Source: Govanella sp037189785 (lineage in GTDB: Bacteria > Pseudomonadota > Alphaproteobacteria > Sphingomonadales > Govanellaceae). Taken from it: 9,932 nucleotides of DNA. Position 1 is the stretch's first letter; every line of letters starts with the position of its first letter. Location: positions 1-9,932 of the forward strand of contig JBBCIP010000222.1 of NCBI GenBank assembly GCA_037189785.1, written 5' to 3'. The translations under genes were made by a program, and so were the position numbers. Below the pieces are notes generated by a model. The model had not been told where the DNA came from and did not search any database. It worked only from the letters and a program-made list of their open reading frames with translations. This document shows positions 1-5,665 of this stretch, one piece after another.

Positions 1-329
1 CGAATCCCTGGTACACGGGTATGCCGCTGTCCACACTAGAAGATTTGAATGTCTCATTTAATGGAGCGGATATAGAACAGAGCCGCGTTTACTTGGTGCT
101 TCGCGACCAGTTTTTCTCCGCGTGGTCTGCTAAATCGGTCCATGAAATTTGGTGGCACATGGGTGAGAAGGGGGGTGTCTACGTTGATGTGACCGATCAT
201 GACGATCTCACCTCGCTCACGTCCGCTCAGGTTGTGGTTCGGTTGCGTGTCCGTTCAGCGATGAGCTATGGCCTGCCCGGTACTATTATCAATTACGAAT
301 TTGCTTTAAAGTTGGAGATGGTGGCATGA
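1..329 (+). CDS. C-glycoside deglycosidase beta subunit-like protein (DUF6379), 3' part
   Basis: The frame is open from the left edge of the window, so the gene begins outside it. The ATG at 21 is probably internal, because the residues just before it (NPWYTG) continue the domain. About 108 C-terminal residues are visible. The pattern is a short beta-rich protein with WYTGMPLSTLEDLNVSFNG near its start, then WWHMGEKGG and a final LRVRSAMSYGLP strand. It resembles the DUF6379 family, the small beta subunit of C-glycoside deglycosidases. Members of that family pair with a TIM-barrel alpha subunit and help eliminate the aglycone from a 3-keto C-glycoside. The next gene is such a TIM barrel and overlaps this one by 4 bp (ATGA), which fits two subunits made in equal amounts. 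The family was recognised from motif memory, not from a search. The substrate is unknown, and the protein could belong to a sister family acting on another oxidised sugar. Confidence 0.66.
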   Translation, partial: NPWYTGMPLSTLEDLNVSFNGADIEQSRVYLVLRDQFFSAWSAKSVHEIWWHMGEKGGVYVDVTDHDDLTSLTSAQVVVRLRVRSAMSYGLPGTIINYEFALKLEMVA

Positions 330-1162
330 AAATCGGGGTCAGCCTTTACTCTTATGGCTCGGATATTCACGCGGGTCGAATGTCTGTTCGGGATGCGATC
401 GACCATGCCGCGAGCTTGGGTTGCGACGGTATTGAAATCATTGCGGAACAACACCTCCCAAATTGGGGCAGGCCGCAAATCCCTGAACTCGAGGAATTGT
501 CGGCTTATATACGCGACCGTGGGCTCGAGATCGCGAATTTTTCGTGTTATCTCAATGACAGACCCCGCACTGATCGTGCTCAAACCCATGAAGAATTGGT
601 CGCGACGGCCAAGCAGAGCATCGAGCTTGCGCATATCATGGGCGCGCGCATCATTCGCCCCGTTTACCTAAATCTGTCGGAGGTGAAGGGCGCCCAGGAT
701 CAGGAGGTCGCCGCTCAGCGACAGCAGAAACTTATCGACATCATATCCGCCTGTTTGCCGCTGCTTGAACAAAAAAACATGGTCTGGGCGTTGGAAATAC
801 ATGCTCCGTTTCCGCCCGACTATTATCATGACGTCATTCGTGCCGTTCATTCGCCCCATGTCGGGCTTCTCCCTGATTTCTCGTGTTGGCAAACTGCAGG
901 GCTACCTTCGGAATATCAGAACAATAGTATCGATAGTTTCAAGGCATTGCTTCCTGACGTCGTCCATTGTCACGGTAAGGCGCATGTGTTCGATGACGCT
1001 GGTGAAGAACCGAACACGCCTTATGCATCGCTTCTGGGGGCACTCAAGGCTGCTGACTATCGGGGCTATGTCGTTGCCGAATTTGAGGGCTGGTGGGAAA
1101 AGCCTGCGGATAGTCGGGAAATGGTCGCAAAACATTTCAATCTGCTCAAGCGTTATCAATAA
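326..1162 (+). CDS. Sugar phosphate isomerase/epimerase family TIM barrel; candidate C-glycoside deglycosidase alpha subunit
   Basis: This is a 278-residue protein of the xylose isomerase-like TIM-barrel family (AP endonuclease 2 fold). The N-terminal strand is MKIGVSLYSYG, followed by LGCDGIEI at about 31-38. Likely divalent-metal ligands sit where the family has them: E157 (ALEIHAP), D184 (LLPDFS), H216 in HCHGK (211-218 region), and E252 or E254 in VVAEFEGWW. All four positions are filled, so the enzyme should be active. The start at 326 has GGAG 8 bases upstream, inside the preceding gene, and overlaps that gene's stop codon. Pairing with a DUF6379-like partner points to cleavage of 3-keto C-glycosides by metal-assisted elimination. 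On sequence alone it could also be a 3-keto-sugar epimerase, an inosose dehydratase-like or a hydroxypyruvate isomerase-like enzyme. The fold call is firm; the reaction is inferred from context. Confidence 0.85.
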   Translation: MKIGVSLYSYGSDIHAGRMSVRDAIDHAASLGCDGIEIIAEQHLPNWGRPQIPELEELSAYIRDRGLEIANFSCYLNDRPRTDRAQTHEELVATAKQSIELAHIMGARIIRPVYLNLSEVKGAQDQEVAAQRQQKLIDIISACLPLLEQKNMVWALEIHAPFPPDYYHDVIRAVHSPHVGLLPDFSCWQTAGLPSEYQNNSIDSFKALLPDVVHCHGKAHVFDDAGEEPNTPYASLLGALKAADYRGYVVAEFEGWWEKPADSREMVAKHFNLLKRYQ

Positions 1163-1184
1163 TTTTCGCAGACTATAAAGAATT

Positions 1185-1215
1185 TCTTCGACGATCCGAG
1201 AATGATCGTCGAAGA
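1185..1215. repeat. Perfect 12-bp inverted repeat between the isomerase and MFS genes
   Basis: TCTTCGACGATC (1185-1196) is matched exactly by its reverse complement (1204-1215) around a 7-base loop. No T-run follows on either strand, so it is not a standard intrinsic terminator. It lies 23 bases after the isomerase stop codon and 55 bases before the permease start. Possible roles are an mRNA-stabilising or processing hairpin that sets relative expression within an operon, or a dyad operator for a regulator of the permease. Confidence 0.5.
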
Positions 1216-1270
1216 TGACGCTTGTGTTTCCAATGGCGGACCGCGCGGACCTTAAGCTGGAGCGAGAGAA

Positions 1271-2512
1271 ATGGTGAAGGCAAGGTTGTCATTGATGATC
1301 TTTGCGCAGTTGCTGGCGCAAGGAACATGGTTTGTGCCATTAGGCTCCTACATGAGCAACGGGCTGGGGTTTTCCGATATCATCGGCCAGACTTATGGGT
1401 TGCTGGGGGTCGCGACGGTGGTGTCAACGCTGTTTATCGGCATGCTGGCAGATCGATATTTTCCGGCTGAAAAAGTGCTCGCGGTTCTGTCTATTGCGGC
1501 TGGCCTTGTCCTTCTTTGGGTGTCAACCATCACCCAGTCTAAATGGATGTTTCTGTTCGGTTGTGGCTTACATTTCTTGTTTGCCGCGCCGACGATCCCG
1601 TTGGCGACCGCAATAATATTTCACGGATTACGAGATCCTAATCGTGAGTTCCCAAAAGTACGGGTGTGGGGAACTATCGGTTGGATTGTCGGCGGGATCG
1701 TCGTGGGGGTGATCTCGGGGGCCGCCGAAACGGCCCTGCCGATGCGAATAGCCGGCGTCGTACTGATCTTGCTGGGACTATATTCGTATACCTTGCCCCA
1801 TACGCCTCCCATGGCAAAAGGAGCCACAGCCAGCGTCGGTCAGTTACTGGGATTGGATATTCTCCGCGAGCATCGCAGTAAGGCATTTTTTATCTTTGCC
1901 ATTGCGATGTTCGTGCTGATGGTGCCGAAAGGTTTCTATGATTCCTTCGCCAACAGTTTCTTCACCGACAAGGGATTGCATATCACTGCCGGAGAAACGG
2001 TGTTCGAGGCAACGAGTATCCAAACGATCGGTCAATTGCTCGAAATCTTTTTCATCCTTATTCTCCCGTTCGTCCTGATCCGTGTCGGTGTAAAATGGGT
2101 GTTGGCGATCGGAATGATTGGATGGGGAATTCGCTTTCTTTTATTCTCCTATGGTTACGTCGACGATCACGCGATTACGCTCTTTCTCATTATCGGCATC
2201 GCCTTGCATGGCATTTGTTACGATTTCGTCTTCGTCGCCAGTCAGATCTACGTCAACGAACGGTTTGGCCCTGCCGCCCGGGCGCGGGCGCAGTCTTTCC
2301 TTGCACTCATCACGCAAGGTATCGGCACCATCATCGGTGCAAATATCGCCGGTATGACTTACATGCATTACAGTGCCGGACCGATGGTTCATGACTGGCA
2401 AAAAATTTGGTTGGTTCCGGCCATAATTTCGTTCTTGGTCTTGATCTGGTTCGTTGTTGCCTTCCGCGACAATGTCGTCGGCTCCGGCGCCAAACAGCTG
2501 CAGAATGGCTAA
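1271..2512 (+). CDS. MFS permease of the nucleoside:H+ symporter (NHS, NupG-like) family
   Basis: This 413-residue inner-membrane protein has about 12 hydrophobic segments and the usual family length. Family signatures are visible: MLADRYFPAEKVL at 58-70 (the MFS motif between helices 2 and 3, with the NHS-type ADRYFP), the FPKVRVWGTIGWIVGG stretch at 127-142, IGWGIRFLLF near 283-292, and ALHGICYDFVFVASQIYVN at 311-329. A GGAG at 1259-1262, 8 bases before the ATG, supports the start. NHS members are named for nucleoside import, but many sit in sugar or glycoside catabolic clusters. Here the two genes upstream suggest that the substrate is a glycoside, an oxidised sugar or an aglycone conjugate. 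It lies in the same direction as the isomerase, 108 bp downstream, probably in one transcription unit. I see no terminator after its stop. Family assignment is strong; substrate is inference. Confidence 0.88.
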   Translation: MVKARLSLMIFAQLLAQGTWFVPLGSYMSNGLGFSDIIGQTYGLLGVATVVSTLFIGMLADRYFPAEKVLAVLSIAAGLVLLWVSTITQSKWMFLFGCGLHFLFAAPTIPLATAIIFHGLRDPNREFPKVRVWGTIGWIVGGIVVGVISGAAETALPMRIAGVVLILLGLYSYTLPHTPPMAKGATASVGQLLGLDILREHRSKAFFIFAIAMFVLMVPKGFYDSFANSFFTDKGLHITAGETVFEATSIQTIGQLLEIFFILILPFVLIRVGVKWVLAIGMIGWGIRFLLFSYGYVDDHAITLFLIIGIALHGICYDFVFVASQIYVNERFGPAARARAQSFLALITQGIGTIIGANIAGMTYMHYSAGPMVHDWQKIWLVPAIISFLVLIWFVVAFRDNVVGSGAKQLQNG

Positions 2513-2624
2513 GTGGAGTGTCATTCTGGCCAAGGTAACGAGGGAAAAATTGATAGCATTCTCTTGAGGCCATAATCAGGGATACATATTTTCGATATAT
2601 TTCACAGTCGCGCGCCATTGATCG

Positions 2625-2900
2625 TGGATAAGTGAATCTAACGGTCTTTAGAATTTCAAGATAGGTTTCACCCGTATAAGCGGGATGACTGCCACCCTGC
2701 ATACAGACTTCGGTCGCTCCCCAATCCCACGCTGCTTTCACGCGTCGAGATATTCTGGCCATATCAAAATTATACGGTTTCCCTCGCGGGTTCTCGTGGG
2801 ATTTTCCTTTTGAAAAAGCACAGAACCGGCATGGAGAGCGACATATCTTGGCATTCTGTATGTTGCCATTAATGACAGAGGTGATGACATCGCCGACCAT
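2625..2900 (-). pseudogene. cofH: Decayed fragment of cofH (FO synthase subunit 2, radical SAM)
   Basis: Read on the minus strand, this stretch encodes an unmistakable piece of CofH, the radical SAM half of FO synthase that makes the deazaflavin core of coenzyme F420. Visible in order are VGDVITSVINGN, the iron-sulfur motif C-x3-C-x2-C (CRSPCRFC), FCAFSKG, RGKPY, then WGATEVCMQGGSHP and YTGETYLEIL. In intact family members these read roughly VGDVVTYVVNRNINYTN, CAFSKG, RGATEVCMQGGIHP. Only about 90 of the roughly 400 residues expected remain. Upstream of about 2900 the frame has no recognisable CofH N-terminus, no good start and an early stop near 3000. Downstream of 2625 similarity ends abruptly, and the open frame runs meaninglessly into the antisense of the MFS gene. 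Conserved positions are eroded (NRNINYTN to NGNIQNAK, GGIHP to GGSHP). I call it a non-functional remnant. A function as a short protein is unlikely because the barrel is incomplete. Confidence 0.82.
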
Positions 2901-2984
2901 CATGACATGGGAAACCCTAATCTGTGGTGGAGCGATCGAAGGCCGACACACCAAGTGTCTGTACGCAGAAATCCCGCAGCGCCG

Positions 2985-3015
2985 CTCGCCTGTATAATGT
3001 CACTCGCCTGTATAA
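2985..3015. repeat. Short tandem direct repeat, 18-bp period
   Basis: CTCGCCTGTATAA occurs at 2985-2997 and again at 3003-3015, both preceded by variable bases, giving two units with an 18-bp period. Only two copies are present. It may be a slippage product in decaying DNA or a pair of binding sites; nothing else distinguishes these. Confidence 0.5.
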
Positions 3016-3367
3016 CGGGGCGCGCAATGTCAGGGGCAAGCCAATTCTTTGCATCATGAAACAATCTGGATAAACCGAAAGTCGGGAGACGAGATGTTCC
3101 AAGCTTTGTCTGTGCGCCATAAATTACAATTAATAATAGTAATTATATTAAATAAAATCTATATAATGGGGTAAGCGATGGATTGCGAAGGTTGGTGAAA
3201 CAGGACCATCTTCTGAAAGAGTCCAAAGCCAAAATACGCCGCAACGCTCCAAAACTGTCAGATAAATTTACACCCTTACGCAGTCCTATTTTTGCGGGAA
3301 AAATTTTCATTACTGAAAACAAGTAATTACAAATAACATTGTAAATAAAATTAAATGGCATGAAATT

Positions 3368-3376
3368 TGCTATATT
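3368..3376 (+). promoter_or_regulatory. Possible extended -10 promoter of the PEP-CTERM-like gene
   Basis: TGCTATATT fits an extended -10 element (TGn followed by a TATAAT-like hexamer at 3371-3376) in AT-rich DNA, about 47 bases before the ATG at 3423. No good -35 hexamer lies 16-18 bases upstream, which an extended -10 can tolerate. The leader would be about 40 bases. Confidence 0.33.
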
Positions 3377-3422
3377 TTATCATACCATATCGATGGCTAC
3401 TTTTATAAGCGGGGACAAAACT

Positions 3423-4079
3423 ATGAGAAACGTCAGTTTGGCTAGTATAGCGCTGGCCGCCGGGTTGAGCTTTGCTGGTGTGGCGCATGCCGGGGTTGTT
3501 TATGACAACGGCAGCCCAAATGGTGACGTGGGATATCCGCCCACTTCTTGGGTAATCGCGGAGGATTTCTCGTTCAGCACGGACGTGGTCGTCACCGGAG
3601 CCGGGATCTATTTTTCCGGGTTAGATGAGTGGGACGGCACGGTGACCTATGGGATCTTTAGTAATAACAGCGGCATGCCCGGCAGCGTTCTAGCCAGTGG
3701 TTCAGGTCAGAACATATCTACCAGCAACACCGGTACGCCGTCCTGTTGCGGCGACAACATCTATCTACTGAGTTTTGATTTGTCATCCGATTTCGCCGCC
3801 GTCGCCGGATCCACCTATTGGCTGGGCCTGCATTTGTCGGACGATTTTGATTATAAAGCTGTTTACTGGTCGAGCACCGATGCGAATGGCACAGAGAAGG
3901 CCCGGCTGAACGAGTGGGGCGGCCTCGAAACTTGGCAGTACACTACCTGGGATCTCGCTTTTTATTTAACTAGCAGTGAAGTCACAGAACATCCCGTTGC
4001 TACGCCGGCTCCAGCAGGTATGGCTCTTTTGGGATTTGGATTGGTGGCCTTGGGCTCTATGCGACGCCGCAAGAACTGA
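3423..4079 (+). CDS. Secreted protein with PEP-CTERM-like sorting signal
   Basis: I chose the ATG at 3423 (218 residues) over an in-frame ATG at 3360. A GGGGA stands at 3412-3416, 6 bases before it, and a clean signal peptide begins there: MRNVS, a hydrophobic core at about 6-20, then a cleavage site after AHA (residue 23). The mature part starts GVVYDNGSPNG and is rich in Gly, Ser, Asp and aromatic residues, with alternating beta-strand patterns such as IYFSGLDEWDGTVTYGIF and YWLGLHLSDDFD. This resembles jelly-roll domains of the choice-of-anchor type. The C-terminus has the three-part sorting signal: a PAPAG motif (195-199), a hydrophobic helix to about 212, and MRRRKN. PEP-CTERM proteins are exported, then processed by a membrane exosortase and often tied to exopolysaccharide. 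No exosortase lies in this window. A terminator closes the gene, so it is probably monocistronic. Export and sorting are well supported; the function of the mature domain is unknown. Confidence 0.85.
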   Translation: MRNVSLASIALAAGLSFAGVAHAGVVYDNGSPNGDVGYPPTSWVIAEDFSFSTDVVVTGAGIYFSGLDEWDGTVTYGIFSNNSGMPGSVLASGSGQNISTSNTGTPSCCGDNIYLLSFDLSSDFAAVAGSTYWLGLHLSDDFDYKAVYWSSTDANGTEKARLNEWGGLETWQYTTWDLAFYLTSSEVTEHPVATPAPAGMALLGFGLVALGSMRRRKN

Positions 4080-4105
4080 TCACTTTTTATCGCTGAAAAT
4101 GCAAT

Positions 4106-4141
4106 GCCTCGCCACCAAATCAGTGGCGGGGCTATTTTTTT
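4106..4141 (+). terminator. Intrinsic terminator of the PEP-CTERM-like gene
   Basis: GCCTCGCCAC (4106-4115) pairs with GTGGCGGGGC (4123-4132) around a 7-base loop, with one G-U pair. It is followed by TA and a run of seven T. It starts 27 bases after the stop codon. There is no matching run for the other strand, so it appears to act on plus-strand transcripts only. Confidence 0.88.
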
Positions 4142-4321
4142 AAACATGCCATGAGGATGTTGGTCTACCGGCCCTAGACGGAAAATCACGACAACACCCC
4201 CACGCGTTTCCCCAACAAGTCAAACTTTCCAAAGGCGTGATTTGATGATGGTGGGCAGGTCCCGGCTTGGTAATCCTCTAGGAGTGCGGTTTATCTTCGC
4301 ATTCTCATTCAGGGACTGAAA

Positions 4322-4411
4322 TGGCGGAGGGGATGAGATTCGAACTCACGAGGGGCTTGCACCCCCACACACTTTCCAGGCGTGCGCCTTAAACCACTCG
4401 GCCACCCCTCC
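4322..4411 (-). tRNA. tRNA-Ser (anticodon GGA), CCA encoded
   Basis: On the minus strand the RNA begins GGAGGGGTGGCCGAGTGG. The acceptor arm GGAGGGG pairs with CCCCTCC, followed by discriminator base G and an encoded CCA (4322-4324). The D-loop, the anticodon loop CTGGAAA (anticodon GGA, reading UCC and UCU), a long variable arm closed by GGGG/CCCC, and a TTCGAAT T-loop are all present. The long variable arm and G73 are serine identity features. Length is 90 with CCA. The gene stands alone between accessory DNA on its 3' side and core genes on its 5' side, a common arrangement at integration sites. Confidence 0.96.
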
Positions 4412-4450
4412 GCAGTGTCCTGGCGCGGCCTGAGCCGGTTGGACCGGGGC

Positions 4451-4478
4451 ACTATACTCAAACAGCGCCAAGACGCAA
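4451..4478 (-). promoter_or_regulatory. Promoter of tRNA-Ser
   Basis: On the minus strand TTGCGT (4478-4473) is followed after 16 bases by TATAGT (4456-4451). Directly downstream the bases GCCCCGG form a GC-rich discriminator, as is typical of stable RNA promoters under stringent control. Transcription would start about 33 bases before the mature tRNA. The boxes are read from sequence; the control is inference. Confidence 0.5.
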
Positions 4479-4491
4479 GGCCGCTGGCCAC

Positions 4492-4536
4492 AATCAGCAA
4501 AGCTTTTGAAAGAAATAGATTTCGGCTAAGCTGATT
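4492..4536. repeat. Imperfect dyad upstream of the small membrane protein gene
   Basis: AATCAGC (4492-4498) pairs exactly with GCTGATT (4530-4536). An AA/AA internal loop and a further AGC/GCT match follow, and inside lies a small GAAAT/ATTTC stem. It sits between the divergent tRNA promoter and the small plus-strand gene. There is no T-tract, so it is more likely an operator or leader structure than a terminator. It may also be chance. Confidence 0.35.
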
Positions 4537-4617
4537 AGAACTGCGATAGTGGTCCTGGGCCAAAAAATGAGCCGGGTCATGAAGCGTGGGCCGCGTGGAG
4601 GAGGGGCTTCAAAAGCC

Positions 4618-4908
4618 ATGGGTAAGCGCATTTTGGGCTGGATTTTCTTATGCTTGGCGATTTCCGTGTTGGGCGCCGAGCTGTTGATGTATATGGAAAC
4701 CGGAGCCTACAAGGCGCTCAGTCTGGGCGGGATTTGGCAGAATCTACATCTTACCAGTTACATCCAAAGCGAAGATCTGGTCACCGGGAAAATCTGGCGC
4801 CCGCTGTGGGACCCGGGCATCGTGACCATATTGGCGTGCCCGGCCTGGGTGTTACTGGCGGCGATCGCCGGTCTGTTCTTTATCCTGTCCCGGCAGCGCC
4901 GCCGCTAA
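4618..4908 (+). CDS. Small conserved membrane protein of unknown function, two TM helices
   Basis: The ATG at 4618 gives 96 residues and has a strong GGAGGAGGGG at 4597-4606, although 11 bases away. In-frame starts at 4549 (GTG), 4567 and 4579 (ATG) would add a basic, glycine-rich tail of 13-23 residues with no better ribosome site. Two hydrophobic helices are visible, at about 5-24 and 67-90. Between them is a polar loop of some 40 residues containing a TGAYKALSLGGIW segment and the patch WRPLWDPG before the second helix. Basic residues at both ends (GKR, RQRRR) place both termini in the cytoplasm. Alphaproteobacteria commonly carry small proteins of this plan with a conserved PLWDP stretch, but I know no function. 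It ends 4 bases from the convergent truA stop and there is no terminator between them. Confidence 0.75.
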   Translation: MGKRILGWIFLCLAISVLGAELLMYMETGAYKALSLGGIWQNLHLTSYIQSEDLVTGKIWRPLWDPGIVTILACPAWVLLAAIAGLFFILSRQRRR

Positions 4909-4912
4909 AGCA

Positions 4913-5650
4913 TTAATAATCGGCCGCCACGAAATAGAGACCGTCCGGCGGTGCGGTCGGGCCGCAAGCGGCGCGGTCTCGGGCTTCGAGCGCGCGTGTC
5001 ACATCGTCAGCATCCCACGCTCCCTCACCAACCCGTTTCAGCGTCCCAACGATCGCCCGGACCTGATGATGGAGGAACGAGCGGGCCGAGGCGTGGATGA
5101 AAATTTCGTTGCCCTCACGGTCGACGACCAAGCTATCGACGGTTTTGACCGGTGATTTGGCCTGGCATTGTTTATCGCGAAAGGTGGTGAAATCGTGCTG
5201 GCCGACCAGCCGTTGGGCGGCGGCATGCATGGCCTCGGCATCCAGCGCTTGGCCAAGCTGCCAGGCCCGGCCTTGGTCCAGGGCGAGCGGCCCACGGCGA
5301 TTGATGATCCGGTACAGGTAATGGCGACGGAGCGCTGAAAACCGGGCATGAAAATCGGTGCTGACGCGCTCCGCCCCCAATATGGCGATGCTTTTGCCGC
5401 GCAAATAGTAATTCAAGGCGCCTTCGACCCGTTCGCGTGGCCAGTCTTTGTCCAAATCCACATGAGCGACCATTCCCAGCGCATGGACTCCGGCATCGGT
5501 CCGCCCGGCGGCGGTGATGCGAACCTGTTGGCCACAGAACGACAGGATGGCGGTTTCGATGGCTGATTGAATACTCGGGCCGTTGGCCTGGGCCTGCCAG
5601 CCGACATAGCCGCTGCCGTCATATTCGATCAGAAGTTTATAGCGCGGCAT
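4913..5650 (-). CDS. truA: tRNA pseudouridine(38-40) synthase TruA
   Basis: This enzyme converts uridines 38, 39 and 40 of the tRNA anticodon stem-loop to pseudouridine. The 245-residue protein has the usual family length. It starts MPRYKLLIEYDGSGYVGWQAQ, typical of TruA, and carries the catalytic motif GRTDAGVHA with the nucleophilic aspartate at D52. Later family segments DFHARFSALRRHYLYRI, HDFTTFR and SFLHHQVRAIVGTL (near 190-203) are intact. It is the last gene of the minus-strand def-fmt-truA run, 15 bp after the fmt stop. No strong Shine-Dalgarno sequence precedes its ATG, which suggests dependence on translation of fmt. I found no terminator between it and the convergent small gene. 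Confidence 0.97.
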   Translation of the reverse strand: MPRYKLLIEYDGSGYVGWQAQANGPSIQSAIETAILSFCGQQVRITAAGRTDAGVHALGMVAHVDLDKDWPRERVEGALNYYLRGKSIAILGAERVSTDFHARFSALRRHYLYRIINRRGPLALDQGRAWQLGQALDAEAMHAAAQRLVGQHDFTTFRDKQCQAKSPVKTVDSLVVDREGNEIFIHASARSFLHHQVRAIVGTLKRVGEGAWDADDVTRALEARDRAACGPTAPPDGLYFVAADY

Positions 5651-5665
5651 GGTTCTGGGCCCGTA

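Larger units (their letters stand above)
2901..3422. other. Gene-poor, partly AT-rich intergenic stretch
   Basis: I find no convincing gene here. The left half (to about 3120) is of ordinary composition and holds a short direct repeat at 2985-3015. It may include scrambled remains of sequence once flanking cofH. The blocks 3121-3170 and 3300-3400 are clearly AT-rich. A perfect TATAAT stands at 3162-3167 but lacks a recognisable -35 element. A 47-codon frame from a TTG at 3183 to 3326 on the plus strand is Lys/Arg-rich and matches nothing I know. A 72-codon minus-strand frame over the same bases is equally unrecognised. The right end carries the probable promoter and ribosome binding site of the secreted-protein gene. 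Confidence 0.6.

Noticed and set aside
2141..2533. Long minus-strand frame opposite the MFS gene
   Set aside because: It is the antisense of strongly conserved transporter coding sequence and shows no domain of its own.
2917..3120. 67-codon minus-strand frame considered as the missing N-terminus of CofH
   Set aside because: Its residues do not resemble the CofH N-terminal region, and part of it comes only from the 18-bp repeat.
3183..3326. 47-codon Lys/Arg-rich plus-strand frame starting with TTG, downstream of a perfect TATAAT
   Set aside because: It has a weak start, no -35 element, no recognisable family, and lies in low-complexity intergenic DNA.
3143..3361. 72-codon minus-strand frame in the AT-rich stretch, considered as a transposase remnant
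   Set aside because: No transposase motif can be recognised and there are no terminal inverted repeats or target duplications nearby.
3360..3422. Upstream in-frame ATG at 3360 as start of the PEP-CTERM-like protein
   Set aside because: It would put 21 unrelated residues before a clean signal peptide and overlap the probable promoter; the ATG at 3423 has a good ribosome binding site.
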